Shown here one piece after another: positions 41,505 through 50,125 of a DNA stretch of 64,000 nt. How positions within the stretch are numbered: the stretch's first letter is position 1; every line of letters begins with the position of its first letter. The position numbers were made by a program, and so were the translations under genes. This DNA comes from Actinophytocola sp044466355 (lineage in GTDB: Bacteria; Actinomycetota; Actinomycetes; Mycobacteriales; Pseudonocardiaceae): assembly GCF_044466355.1 (NCBI RefSeq), contig NZ_JBITMQ010000008.1, positions 186,001 to 250,000 on the forward strand, given 5' to 3'. The notes below the pieces were generated by a model. It had not been told where the DNA came from. It did not search any database and saw only the letters and a program-made list of their open reading frames with translations.

Positions 41505-42373
41505 CCGTCCTGGACGACGCGCTCGTCCTCGTCGACCTCGTTCTCGTCGGCCTCGTTCCCCTCGTCCGTCCGGATGACCGGCCGTTGCCGTCCCCGGTTG
41601 ACGCCGCGCAACACCCGTGCCAGCAGCAGGTTCAGCGCCAGCGCCACCTCACGTGACCCCGGCGTGCCCCAGGCGTGGATCGGCATGCACGCCCCCTGCG
41701 CCTGCTGCACGGCGAGCCGGTCGGGCAGTGCGACCGGCATGACCATGGTCCCGAAGTGTTCCCGCAGCTCCTGGATCCGGTACTGGTGCTCGTAGGACTG
41801 CGGGCGCACCCGGTTGACCACCACGCCCAGCAACGCCAGGTCCGAGTTGTGCGCCTCGGCGACCTGTTCGACCGCCTCGAACGCGCGCTGCGCGCCGGAC
41901 ACCGCGAACAGGGTCGGCTCGGTGACCAGCAGAGCACCGTCGGCGGCGATCAGCGCCGACTTCGTCAGCCGTCCGAGCGACGGGGGACAGTCGAGCAGGA
42001 TCAGCTGGTAGGGCAGCTCGTCGTCGGACAGCAGGTGTGCCAGCTCCTCGAGCGCCCTGGCCAGCTTCTCCAGACGTCTCGGGTCGGGGTCCTGGTCGTT
42101 GAGCAGCTCGAGGTCCTCCGAACCGACGAGGACGTCGACCTCCTCGCCCCAGCCGCTGCGCGCGATCGCGTCCCGGAGCACCGCGGGCCGCGGCGTTTCG
42201 AGCACGTCGGCGAGTGTCGCCTCGGTGTCGTCCGGGTCGAGCGTCGCGGTCGCGTTGCACTGCGGGTCCAGGTCCACGACCAGCGTGCGCGCGCCTCGGC
42301 GCTGGGCCGCCGAGGCAAGGCCGAGCACGATGGTCGTCTTGCCGACACCACCTTTGAGGCTGAGCACCGCCAC
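41501..42373 (-). CDS. Orphan ParA-family ATPase
   Basis: A 290-residue MinD/ParA-type ATPase with deviant Walker A KGGVGKTT (7-14), Walker A' VVDLDPQCN and Walker B LILLDCPPS. GTG 42373 is preferred because TAGCGT lies exactly 7 nt upstream (leaderless); GTG 42382 adds three residues. The C-terminus is acidic. No parB or parS-like partner is adjacent, so it is probably a positioning ATPase for another cargo rather than plasmid partition. Confidence 0.88.
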   Translation of the reverse strand: MAVLSLKGGVGKTTIVLGLASAAQRRGARTLVVDLDPQCNATATLDPDDTEATLADVLETPRPAVLRDAIARSGWGEEVDVLVGSEDLELLNDQDPDPRRLEKLARALEELAHLLSDDELPYQLILLDCPPSLGRLTKSALIAADGALLVTEPTLFAVSGAQRAFEAVEQVAEAHNSDLALLGVVVNRVRPQSYEHQYRIQELREHFGTMVMPVALPDRLAVQQAQGACMPIHAWGTPGSREVALALNLLLARVLRGVNRGRQRPVIRTDEGNEADENEVDEDERVVQDG

Positions 42374-42416
42374 CGTTTGCACGCTATGCACCCTACGGGG
42401 CCTACCCTTTCGCTTC

Positions 42417-43139
42417 ATGCGACCGGATGCAGTACGCCTCGCGCTCGACGCCGAGCTGGCCGCCGCGCGGCGGCGCCGTGCCGGCGAGCCACCGCGTGTC
42501 CTCGACGTCGGTGGAGGTAGCGGCGTTCTCGCGGTCCCGTTCGCGGCCGAGGGCTGCGTCGTGACCGTCGTCGAGCCGAACCCGAACGCGCTCGCGACGC
42601 TGTCCCGGCGCGCCGCCGACGCGGGCGTGCACGACCGCCTCACCGCGGTCCAGGCCGACAGCGACGCCCTCGGGCAGGTGGTGCCCGCCGGCTCGGCGGA
42701 CGTCGTGCTCGCGCACGGCCTCCTCGAGGTCGTCGACGACCCGAAGCACACCGTCGCCGCGATGGCGGCGGCGGTCGCGCCGGGCGGCGTGGTGTCGGTG
42801 CTGGCCGCCAACCGGACGGCCGCGTTGCTGCACCGCGCGATCGCGGGCAGGCTGTCCGACGCGGCCGCGCTCGCGGACGACCCGGCGGGCAGGCTGCCGG
42901 AGGAGTCGCTGCTGCGCCGCTTCGACACCGACGGCCTGGTGGCGCTGCTGACCGACGCGGGACTGTCCGTGGAGCTGGTGCAGGGGCACGGGGTGTTCAG
43001 CGAGCTGGTGCCGGGTTCGGTGCTGCGGCAGGACTCCTCGGCGCAGGACGCGCTGGCCGCGCTGGAGCTGAAGCTGGCGCCGACCGCGCCGCTGCGAGAC
43101 ATCGCCGCCCGCCTGCACGTGGTGGCCCGCCGGTCCTGA
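42417..43139 (+). CDS. SAM-dependent class I methyltransferase
   Basis: A 240-residue methyltransferase. Motif I VLDVGGGSGVLAVPFA binds SAM, followed by VVEPNPNALATL (motif II acid), a QADSDAL region and GGVVSVLAANR. It resembles actinobacterial SmtA/CmoA-like enzymes; the substrate is unknown. The ATG lies 8 nt after TACCCT (42403-42408), mirrored by the divergent ParA leaderless promoter. Confidence 0.88.
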   Translation: MRPDAVRLALDAELAAARRRRAGEPPRVLDVGGGSGVLAVPFAAEGCVVTVVEPNPNALATLSRRAADAGVHDRLTAVQADSDALGQVVPAGSADVVLAHGLLEVVDDPKHTVAAMAAAVAPGGVVSVLAANRTAALLHRAIAGRLSDAAALADDPAGRLPEESLLRRFDTDGLVALLTDAGLSVELVQGHGVFSELVPGSVLRQDSSAQDALAALELKLAPTAPLRDIAARLHVVARRS

Positions 43140-43226
43140 CCACAAACCCGAACGGATGGGACATTCGTCCGGTCTCACCTCGCCACACCGTCGTCATTTG
43201 TCGGTGCCCTCTGCTTAGCTGCACCC

Positions 43227-44498
43227 ATGGGACGCAGCGGGGATCTGCCACGCGGGTTGGTGGATCGCTACAAGGCACGGGACGGGCGGTGGCCGGACGA
43301 CTCCGGGTGCCCGGTCCTGCACGTGGACATGGACGCGTTCTTCGCGTCCGTGGAGATCAGGGAACGGCCTGAGCTCGCGGACAAGCCGGTCGTGGTGGGC
43401 GGCACGGGCGGTCGCGGGGTGGTCAGCTCGGCCAACTACCTGGCGCGGACGTACGGGGTGCGGTCGGCCATGCCGACGGCCCACGCGCGCAGGCTCTGCC
43501 CGCACGCGGTGTTCCTACCGCCGACCTTCGCCCTGTACACCGAGGCGTCGGCGGGCGTGATGGCGATCTTCCGGGAGATCACGCCGCTGGTGGAACCGCT
43601 GAGCCTCGACGAGGCGTTCCTGGACGTGGCCGGAGCGTTGCGGCGGCTGCGGATGACACCGGGGGAGATCGGCGAGCGGATCCGCGCCCGCGTGGTGGCC
43701 GAGTGGGGCATCACGTGCTCGGTCGGGGTGTCGTCGACGAAGTTCGTGGCCAAGCTCGCGTCCGGCCTGGCGAAACCGGACGGGATGCTCGTGGTGCCGC
43801 GCAGCGACATCCTCGACTTCCTGCACCCGCTGCCGGTGTCCGCGCTGTGGGGCGTCGGCAAGAAGACGGCGGAACGGCTGTCGTCGGTCGGGCTGAACCG
43901 GGTCGCGGACGTGGCCGCGATGCCGCTTGCCCGCCTGAAACGCACCGTCGGCGTCGCGGCTGCCGAACACCTGCACGCACTGGCCAACGGTCACGACAAC
44001 CGAGCGGTGGTCCCGGAGTCGGTGGACAAGTCGGTCGGCGCGGAGGAGACGTTCGAGGTCGACCACACCGACCGCGAGGTCCTCAAACAGGAACTGTTAC
44101 GCCTGTCCGAACGCACGGCGGCCGCCCTGCGCCGCCGCGAGCTACGCGGCCGCACGGTGTCGATCAAGGTCCGCTTCGGCGACTTCACGACCATCACGAG
44201 GTCCCGCACCCTCCCGGTGTCCACGGACGTGACCCAGGAGATCTACCGCACCGCGTGCCGCCTGCTCGACGAACAAACCCCACCGGGCGCGGTCCGCCTG
44301 ATCGGCGTACGCATGGAACAACTGGAGGAGACGACATCCGGCGGTCAGCAACTCCTCCTGGACGCCCCGGAACGCGGCTGGCGCGACGCGGACCAGGCAG
44401 CGGACCTGGCCCGCGCCAAGTTCGGCGGCGCCGCCATCCGCCCGGCGACGCTGCTCAGCGGACCCAGGCCAGCACGCGAGTCCACTGATCGGGGGTGA
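43227..44498 (+). CDS. dinB: DNA polymerase IV (canonical DinB)
   Basis: A 423-residue Y-family translesion polymerase. The catalytic region HVDMDAFFASVE holds Asp34, Asp36 and the normal steric-gate Phe39; SLDEAFLDV supplies the other acidic pair. Thumb HhH motif (ALWGVGKKTAERLSSVG) and a little-finger domain follow. Contrast with the DinB2-like gene at 12.5 kb, which has Ile at the gate. The 3' end overlaps a DUF397 gene on the opposite strand by 44 bp. No classic beta-clamp peptide was seen at the end. Confidence 0.95.
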   Translation: MGRSGDLPRGLVDRYKARDGRWPDDSGCPVLHVDMDAFFASVEIRERPELADKPVVVGGTGGRGVVSSANYLARTYGVRSAMPTAHARRLCPHAVFLPPTFALYTEASAGVMAIFREITPLVEPLSLDEAFLDVAGALRRLRMTPGEIGERIRARVVAEWGITCSVGVSSTKFVAKLASGLAKPDGMLVVPRSDILDFLHPLPVSALWGVGKKTAERLSSVGLNRVADVAAMPLARLKRTVGVAAAEHLHALANGHDNRAVVPESVDKSVGAEETFEVDHTDREVLKQELLRLSERTAAALRRRELRGRTVSIKVRFGDFTTITRSRTLPVSTDVTQEIYRTACRLLDEQTPPGAVRLIGVRMEQLEETTSGGQQLLLDAPERGWRDADQAADLARAKFGGAAIRPATLLSGPRPARESTDRG

Positions 44499-44634
44499 TG
44501 TGAAGCTGCCCGCCACGGGGATTCTTACTGTCACGCACACCGACCGTCTCGGTGGTGTAGGCCACCTCGACGCAGTTTCCGCCGTTGGGCTCGCTGTAGC
44601 TGGACGTGCGCCAGAGGTTCCTGTCGTCGTTCAT
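44455..44634 (-). CDS. DUF397 domain protein (59 residues)
   Basis: ATG 44634 to TGA 44455 encodes a small DUF397 protein: LWRTSSYSEPNGGNCVEVA, VRDSKNPRGG and the final W-x-x-V-L-A-W pattern are diagnostic. DUF397 proteins pair with XRE/DUF5753 regulators, as here (27 bp from the regulator's stop), often called BldB/WhiJ-type modules in streptomycetes. It reads into the dinB gene antisense at its end. Confidence 0.93.
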   Translation of the reverse strand: MNDDRNLWRTSSYSEPNGGNCVEVAYTTETVGVRDSKNPRGGQLHITPDQWTRVLAWVR

Positions 44635-44661
44635 CGTCGTCCGTCCGTCGTCCGGGTGTAG

Positions 44662-45528
44662 TCAGGACGACCGCGCCATGCCGCGCAGGAACGACCGGGT
44701 CTGTTCCGGCCCGAGGGCCGCCGCTTTCTGGTGGTCCCAGAGCGTCAGGTACTTGCCGACCTTGATGGCGTCATGGAGGGTGTCGCGATCGTCGTAGCTC
44801 TCAAGGTAGACGAGGTGAACGGGCGGATTCGTGTCATATCCGAAGATCACATAGTTCGCTGCCTGGCCCAGGTAGTAGCCGTGCCGGAACGGCACCACCT
44901 GGATCTCGATGTTCGGCCGGTCGACCGCGTTGGCGAGGTACGCGATCTGCTCACGAAGCACGGCGCGGCTGCCTCCGGTGTTCTCCATGCGCTGGAGCGC
45001 GGCCTCGTCGATGACGAACCAGAATCGTTGGTCCGCGTTGTCCAGCACCGTCTGGCGTTCGAGCCGGTCGGCCACATCCTGCTCGATCTTGTTCTGGGGG
45101 AGTGAGGGTCGGTAGGCGCGGAACAGATTGAACATGTACGCCTCGGTCTGCAGGAGCCCGGGGATGATCATGCTGGCGTGTTCCCAGCGGGTCTGCGCGG
45201 ACAGTTCCATGTCGATGACGAGCTGCATGTCGCCCTGGAACCGGGTACGCAACGTGTCGCGGGGCGCGCGTCCCTCGGCCAGCAAGGCCTGCTCGTGACA
45301 CTGCTTGCGACTGGCCTCGTCCGCACCATAGAGATCGAGCAGCACATCCAGGCGGTGCGGCGGGATACCCGACTTGCCCGACTCAATATTGGTGATGCGT
45401 CCTTGTGACCAGCCGGTGCGTTCCGCGACCTCCTTCTGGGTCAGCGATGCGTGCTCGCGTAGGTGGCGCAGTCTCCAGCCGCAGATCACCTTGTGCACGA
45501 ACGGCGGTAGGGGCCCACTTCGAGACAT
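44662..45528 (-). CDS. XRE-family regulator with DUF5753
   Basis: A 288-residue protein: N-terminal helix-turn-helix (LREHASLTQKEVAERTGWSQ, INIESGKSG in the form ITNIESGKSG) and the DUF5753 domain (IPGLLQTEAYM, RLERQTVL, VVPFRHG). These regulators work with the adjacent DUF397 gene to control development or secondary metabolism in actinomycetes. Third codon positions are somewhat less GC-rich than in the core genes. It diverges from a region with strong hairpins. Confidence 0.93.
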   Translation of the reverse strand: MSRSGPLPPFVHKVICGWRLRHLREHASLTQKEVAERTGWSQGRITNIESGKSGIPPHRLDVLLDLYGADEASRKQCHEQALLAEGRAPRDTLRTRFQGDMQLVIDMELSAQTRWEHASMIIPGLLQTEAYMFNLFRAYRPSLPQNKIEQDVADRLERQTVLDNADQRFWFVIDEAALQRMENTGGSRAVLREQIAYLANAVDRPNIEIQVVPFRHGYYLGQAANYVIFGYDTNPPVHLVYLESYDDRDTLHDAIKVGKYLTLWDHQKAAALGPEQTRSFLRGMARSS

Positions 45529-45658
45529 GTCGCGGACGGTAGCAGGACCGCGTTCACCAAATCGTGTGAGTATTCAAATTCGCGTACGCAAGTTAGATTA
45601 CGAGTGAGGCTAGCGCCCCGGAGGCGCCGACGTCTCGACACTCGCCGACCGGTGGCAG

Positions 45659-45774
45659 TCCGGCGGCGGCCTCAGGGTGTAGTGCCGCCGCCGGAACCCG
45701 CGCGCTGCCATCGCATCCCCGTCGGCGGGCGGTGGCGCCACGCGACGACCGGCGCGCGGTCGTGGCGTGGCGCC
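45659..45774 (+). ncRNA. Tandem strong hairpins in a structured leader
   Basis: Two long stems lie in the 276-bp gap between the XRE gene and the next CDS. TCCGGCGGCGGC (45659-45670) pairs perfectly with GCCGCCGCCGGA (45684-45695). A second 18-bp stem with one mismatch joins 45734-45751 to 45757-45774 (loop GCGCG) and ends 15 nt before the AAAGGAG of the next gene. A possible -10 (TAGATT) lies near 45593. It may be a cis-regulatory leader or a small RNA. Confidence 0.5.
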
Positions 45775-45804
45775 GAACCGGCCATCCACAAAGGAGCAAA
45801 AACC

Positions 45805-46254
45805 ATGCCACTCGCGCCACCCGGAATAGCGCAGCGCTGGACGGTGGTCGGCCAGACGATCGCCCACTGGGAGTGCACGACGCTGTTCGACCTGCCCGCC
45901 GACGACCCCACGCACCTCGTCGTCCACCCGGCTGCCGTCACGGTGTACTCGCTGCGGCTCGACCGCGACGCCGTCCGGACGCTGCTCGACACGATCGCGA
46001 CGGGCAACGCGTGCGCGGTGCCCGCCCGTCACGCGGTGCACGGCGAACGCCTGCTCGGCCTGCGCCCGGTCAGCCTGCCGGGCGAGCCACGGTGGCACGA
46101 GAGCCCGGCCGACTCCCCGCCGATCCACGGTCCGATGGAGCTGTACCTCCACCTTCCCGACGCACAGATCGAGATCCGTTTCCGACGCACGGCCCTGCTC
46201 GAACTCGCCGCCATCCTGGCCATGGCCACCGAGGAGATGACCGAGGCGCGCTAA
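45805..46254 (+). CDS. Hypothetical protein
   Basis: A 149-residue soluble protein I do not recognise. It is rich in beta-strand-like segments (HLVVHPAAVTVYSLRLD, MELYLHLPDAQIEIRF) and ends in a helix. ATG 45805 is chosen for the AAAGGAG 8 nt upstream; the longer open frame from 45604 is Arg-rich and covers the hairpins, so it is unlikely to be translated. It lies between the XRE module and the ESX-associated cluster. Confidence 0.7.
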   Translation: MPLAPPGIAQRWTVVGQTIAHWECTTLFDLPADDPTHLVVHPAAVTVYSLRLDRDAVRTLLDTIATGNACAVPARHAVHGERLLGLRPVSLPGEPRWHESPADSPPIHGPMELYLHLPDAQIEIRFRRTALLELAAILAMATEEMTEAR

Positions 46255-46326
46255 CGGGCTCCTCACACTGCTCGCCGAGTCGACGAAATAGCCCGTTGGA
46301 GTGAATTCTTTCACTGATCACTCAGA

Positions 46327-46354
46327 TTGACCGACCCGCCACCGAGCGTAAGAT
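46327..46354 (+). promoter_or_regulatory. Promoter of the ESX-associated operon
   Basis: -35 TTGACC (46327-46332) and -10 TAAGAT (46349-46354), 16 nt apart, match housekeeping-sigma consensus closely. Transcription would start near 46361, 40 nt before the first gene, whose ATG follows GGGGAGG. Confidence 0.7.
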
Positions 46355-46400
46355 CCCTGCGTTAACCTTTCCTGTGGTGTGAAGCAGGGGAGGAAACGCC

Positions 46401-46760
46401 ATGCCGTTCTGGGAAGAGGGAGCCGAAGCCGCACCGCCGCCACCAGCGGCCCGGATGGTCGTCGACCCGGACAACATCGTGCGCCTGAAGCAACGCCTGG
46501 AAGGCCGCCTCGACATTCTCCGTAGCTACCACCGAGGTAAGGGCAACGCGTTGTTTACCGGGCGGGCTCCAGGGACCGATCCGTGTAGCGAGCGCAACGC
46601 GGAGGTGTTCACGGCGAACGGCGAGGCGGCTGCGGAGGCGCTGGCGGGGTTCATCGTGGCGTTGAACGAGACCATCGATCGTTTGAACGCCTCGGCGCTG
46701 GCCTATGGGCTGGTCGAGAGGGACAACACGGACAGGTTTGGTCAGGGGTTCCCCAAGTGA
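46401..46760 (+). CDS. Small helical ESX-associated protein
   Basis: A 119-residue, mainly helical protein with a Pro-rich N-terminus and two helices separated by a Gly/Pro turn (FTGRAPGTDP). There is no signal peptide and no WxG motif. First gene of a coupled operon with DUF3558, PPE, EspG and YbaB genes, where such helical hairpins are often type VII substrates or chaperones. The identity is inferred mostly from context. Its stop overlaps the next start (GTGA). Confidence 0.65.
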   Translation: MPFWEEGAEAAPPPPAARMVVDPDNIVRLKQRLEGRLDILRSYHRGKGNALFTGRAPGTDPCSERNAEVFTANGEAAAEALAGFIVALNETIDRLNASALAYGLVERDNTDRFGQGFPK

Positions 46761-47296
46761 GGACCGCGCGGGGTTTGCTGGGTGTAGTGGTCTTGGCCGC
46801 TGCGGCGACTGGATGTACTCAGACGTCGGTGGGGCAGCCGCGGCCGGTCGAGTCGTCGTCGCCGAGCCGCCCGCGTGATGTCGATCTGACCGGCAAGGAC
46901 CCGTGCGCCTTGGTGCCGGAGGCAGACCTGTCTGCGTTCGACATCGACAAAACAGGTAAGCCAGATCGAAACAAGGACTTCGACAGTCCGGAGTGCTACT
47001 ACAGCGGGAATGATCACGGGTACTGGGTGACGCTCGTGACGAACAACGGGATCTACGTGTGGCTGGACGGGACGTACAACGCCGAGGTTGATGAGGATGA
47101 CCCTGTGGAGGGCTTCGCTGCGTTCACGGTGGCTGCGGATGTCCCCCAGAATCGCTGCGATGTTGTGGTGGACGTTGCGGATGGTCAGTACCTGATGACG
47201 ACGGTGCTGCCCGATCTGCCCGAGGTCGCGTTCTCGGAGAGTTGTGAGCTGGCGCATGAGTTGGCGGAGTCGGCCGTGAGCGGGCTGGGGGAGTGA
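46757..47296 (+). CDS. DUF3558 lipoprotein
   Basis: A 179-residue lipoprotein: signal helix with lipobox AATGC, Ser/Pro linker, then the DUF3558 domain (DPCALVPEADL, SPECYYSGND, and paired cysteines in CDVVV and SCELAHEL). DUF3558 proteins are common actinobacterial surface lipoproteins, often beside ESX genes. It is coupled to neighbours on both sides by 4-base overlaps. Codon use here shows more A/T at third positions than the rest of the cluster. Confidence 0.88.
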   Translation: MRTARGLLGVVVLAAAATGCTQTSVGQPRPVESSSPSRPRDVDLTGKDPCALVPEADLSAFDIDKTGKPDRNKDFDSPECYYSGNDHGYWVTLVTNNGIYVWLDGTYNAEVDEDDPVEGFAAFTVAADVPQNRCDVVVDVADGQYLMTTVLPDLPEVAFSESCELAHELAESAVSGLGE

Positions 47297-48528
47297 TGAC
47301 GTTCATCGGGTGGTCTCATGGGGAGAACTGGGCGTCCTACTCGCACGAACGTCTCTACGCCATGGTGCGGACGGACGCCGACATCGCCGCCGCCGCGGCG
47401 ACCGAGGCGGAGATGGTCACGTTCCGTGCCCTGATGGAGGAATCCGTCGACGACGTCGAACAGGCACTGGCCGAGGCGGGCGTGAGCTGGGAGGGGCTTG
47501 CCGCTGAGTCGATGAACGCCGGGGTGTCGCCACTCGCCCAGTGGGCGCGCGACGCGGCCGTCGCCGCCGATTCCAGTGCTGCCAGTGCCCGCGATGTCGG
47601 CAACGCGTTCAGCAGCACCTCCTACGGAATGCCGGAGCCGGTGGTCACGCCGTCGAAAACCGTGACGTTCCCGCCGACGGTCGAGGACCTGATCGCCGCG
47701 CAACAGGACCAGGACGCCGCCGAGCGGGAAGCGCAGAACGCCAAGCGGCACGCCGTCGAGTTGATGGAGACGTACTCGACCAACTCGGCCGCCGCCCAGA
47801 ACAGCGTGGGCGCCTTCGTCCCGCCGCAGAGCGTCACCGTCGGCCCGCCGGAACCGGAGCCAGACGTGATCAGTGTCGAGGACGACCCGGTCAGGAAACC
47901 AGCCGACGGCGGTTACCCCGGCCAGTCCGGTGACAGCGGTGACGTGGGCTACCGGGGCGGTCCGGTTTCCGGCGACGGCGGGCCGGTCAGCGGAGGCGAC
48001 ACGGCAGGCCGGGAAACCACGCCGGGTGCGGCGGCGCCACCACCAGGCGGCACCGACCCCGCACGTGTCACCACACCACCGAACCGTTTCCCGTCAGTCA
48101 ACGCTCCGGTCACCTCGCCCGTTACCGGTGGGTCGCCGGTGACGGCGTTCGGTCCATTGCCTTTCGGCGAGCCGGGCGGGCGTGGCACTGACCGGGGCGT
48201 CGGCGGTGGTCGTGGTTCGGGCGGTGCGCCAGGCGGTGGCAGCGGGAGCACCGGGCGTGGCCCTGTCGGTGGCGCCGCGCCAGGACGTGGCGGCGCGGTC
48301 GGCGCCGGACCGCTGGCCGGTGACCCGGTAGCTGCCCGCGGCGGCACGGCTGCCGGCCCCCGCCCCGGTGCAGGGATGGGCGGGTTCGGTCCCATGGGTG
48401 CGGGCCGCCGCGACGACGAGGACAAGGAACGCACCTCGCCCGAGTACCTGCGTGACTTCCGCGACGACTTCTGGGACACCTCCCCGCCCGTGGCCCCGCC
48501 GGTCATCGGCGACGAAGAAGATGACTGA
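47296..48528 (+). CDS. PPE-like type VII secretion substrate with Gly/Pro-rich tail
   Basis: A 410-residue protein. The first 170 residues are a helical PPE/EspA-like bundle (FIGWSHGENWASYSHERL at the start, then long Ala/Glu helices with AAESMNAGVSPLAQWA). From about residue 195 a low-complexity Gly/Pro/Thr/Arg tail continues to an acidic end. PPE proteins leave through ESX systems with EspG chaperones, and espG is the next gene. ATG 47296 overlaps the DUF3558 TGA; GTG 47293 is an alternative start. Confidence 0.82.
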   Translation: MTFIGWSHGENWASYSHERLYAMVRTDADIAAAAATEAEMVTFRALMEESVDDVEQALAEAGVSWEGLAAESMNAGVSPLAQWARDAAVAADSSAASARDVGNAFSSTSYGMPEPVVTPSKTVTFPPTVEDLIAAQQDQDAAEREAQNAKRHAVELMETYSTNSAAAQNSVGAFVPPQSVTVGPPEPEPDVISVEDDPVRKPADGGYPGQSGDSGDVGYRGGPVSGDGGPVSGGDTAGRETTPGAAAPPPGGTDPARVTTPPNRFPSVNAPVTSPVTGGSPVTAFGPLPFGEPGGRGTDRGVGGGRGSGGAPGGGSGSTGRGPVGGAAPGRGGAVGAGPLAGDPVAARGGTAAGPRPGAGMGGFGPMGAGRRDDEDKERTSPEYLRDFRDDFWDTSPPVAPPVIGDEEDD

Positions 48529-49297
48529 CGATCCCGTGGGCAGAGCGGTCACGTTGTCGTTGCTGGAGTACGACATCTTGTGGGAGCACCTCCGGCTCGG
48601 GTCCTTCCCGCCGATCCTCGACATCGACTCGCACGGCGCCACCATCGCCGAGCGGGAAGAACTGCGGGCCACGGCATGGGCCTCGCTCGCGGCGAAGGGT
48701 CTCGGCAGTCCGCGGGCACCCGACGAGCGGGTGACCGGACTGCTGAACCGGGTCGCCCGGCCGGAGTGGGAACTCGACGCCCGGCTGCACCTGACCTCGG
48801 GTCCGCGCACGTCCGCGTTGTTTGCCTGGCACCACCGCTGGGCGACCGTCGCCGTGCTCGACGGTCGCGGACTGACACTCGACGCGGTGCGCGCCGACCA
48901 GGTCGCGCCCACAGCCGTGTCGCTGCTGCCGCTCCACCCGCCAGGCACCGGCCGCTCGGTCACGCTTCCCGCCGCCGTCCTCGACAAGGCAGCGAGGGCC
49001 AGGGACCTGGCCCGTTCCCTGGCGGCCCACGGACTCGGCAAGGACGAGGCACGCAAGATCGTCGACGCCTGGCGCGACATCGTCCACTTCGGACAGTTCG
49101 GTGCCGCGCGCACACCCGCGGGCGCCGCCCGCGCCCGGGCACCGCACGTCGTCAGCGTCTACGACGGCGCACAGCGGTACCTGTTCACCAGGAAACGGGA
49201 CTGGGTGACCCTCACGCCCGGCACGGACGCGGCGCTCACCCGCCAGCTCGACGACATGCTGAGCGCGCTGTCCGCAGAGACGAAGGCACGACAGTGA
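48521..49297 (+). CDS. ESX secretion-associated protein EspG
   Basis: A 258-residue EspG-family chaperone, which binds PPE tips and hands them to the type VII machine. The family pattern is seen in LSLLEYDILWEHL near the start, DARLHLTSGPRTSALFAWH, and a C-terminal basic strand (GAQRYLFTRKRDWVTLTPG). It overlaps the PPE gene by 8 bases and the YbaB gene by 4 (GTGA), so client and chaperone are made together. Confidence 0.88.
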   Translation: MTDDPVGRAVTLSLLEYDILWEHLRLGSFPPILDIDSHGATIAEREELRATAWASLAAKGLGSPRAPDERVTGLLNRVARPEWELDARLHLTSGPRTSALFAWHHRWATVAVLDGRGLTLDAVRADQVAPTAVSLLPLHPPGTGRSVTLPAAVLDKAARARDLARSLAAHGLGKDEARKIVDAWRDIVHFGQFGAARTPAGAARARAPHVVSVYDGAQRYLFTRKRDWVTLTPGTDAALTRQLDDMLSALSAETKARQ

Positions 49298-49797
49298 CGA
49301 GGAACGACATGGATCCGGAACAGTTGATCGCCGGTCTCGAACAGGACATCGAGAAGGTGCGGCGGCAAGCGAATGCGGTCCAGGACGGCTTGGGTGCCGT
49401 CCGGGTGACCGAGCGGAGCGACGACGGCCAGATCGCGGTGACCGTCAACGCGACCGGCAACGTGGTCGAACTGCGGCTGGGCGACGGCCCCCGCGCCAAA
49501 CAGGGACAGGAACTGGCGCAGGAGATCCTCCACACGATGCGGCGCGCACAGTCCCGTCTCGCTGACGCGGTCCACGACCGGCTGGCGGACACGGCACCCG
49601 AGGCAACCCTCGCCGCGATGGACGACCAGTACCGCACCACCTATCCGCGACCGCGCGACGAGCCGAAGGAACGGAAGCGGAGCACGTTGCGCATCGGCGC
49701 CGAGGAGGACCTGTCGGCGGCCCGACCGCGGCCGTCCCGCCCTGGTCAGCGGCCGGACGAGGCCCCTGACTTCGGTGACCGCAACCTGCTGCGCTGA
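49294..49797 (+). CDS. YbaB/EbfC-family protein
   Basis: A 167-residue protein with a YbaB-like core: an N-terminal coiled helix (QLIAGLEQDIEKVRRQANAV), a three-strand sheet (QIAVTVNATGNVVELRLG) and a second helix. A disordered Pro/Arg tail follows. YbaB proteins bind DNA; ESX-linked relatives are common in actinobacteria and of unclear role. The coupled GTG 49294 is used; ATG 49309 with GAGGA 4 nt upstream is possible. Confidence 0.85.
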   Translation: MTRNDMDPEQLIAGLEQDIEKVRRQANAVQDGLGAVRVTERSDDGQIAVTVNATGNVVELRLGDGPRAKQGQELAQEILHTMRRAQSRLADAVHDRLADTAPEATLAAMDDQYRTTYPRPRDEPKERKRSTLRIGAEEDLSAARPRPSRPGQRPDEAPDFGDRNLLR

Positions 49798-49807
49798 GGA
49801 GCCGACG

Positions 49808-50125
49808 ATGAACGACAAGAACAGCTCGGCGATCGATCTCAGCGAGCTGACCGCCCACCACACCAAGCTCCAGCACGTCCGCGACCGCGTGAACACCGCC
49901 GTCGGCGCGGGAAGCCAGCCGATCCGGGCCATGGCGTTCGGGCTGTTCGCCGCCAGGTACGGCGTGGACTGCGACGAGGTGCGCGCGGAATGTGAGACGA
50001 CGTTGCGGGACGCGCTGGACGCGACCGACGACCACATCGAGGGGGTCCGCGTCTGGCGTGACGACGTGGACATGACCGAGCAGGAGGCGGTCACGATGTT
50101 CGAGGAGCTGACCCGTGACGAGTGA
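49808..50125 (+). CDS. EspC-like (DUF2580) type VII secretion protein
   Basis: A 105-residue helical protein resembling EspC/DUF2580: two helices (LSELTAHHTKLQHVRDRV and a Cys-containing CDEVRAECETTLRDAL) around a short link. Such proteins are small ESX substrates secreted with WXG-type partners. GAGGAG precedes the ATG by 6 nt. Its end overlaps the following gene by 11 bases, so the two probably form a secreted pair. Confidence 0.75.
   Translation: MNDKNSSAIDLSELTAHHTKLQHVRDRVNTAVGAGSQPIRAMAFGLFAARYGVDCDEVRAECETTLRDALDATDDHIEGVRVWRDDVDMTEQEAVTMFEELTRDE

Noticed and set aside
45604..45804. A 67-codon N-terminal extension of the gene at 45805
   Set aside because: The extension is Arg/Pro-rich, runs through two strong hairpins, and a good SD precedes the internal ATG.
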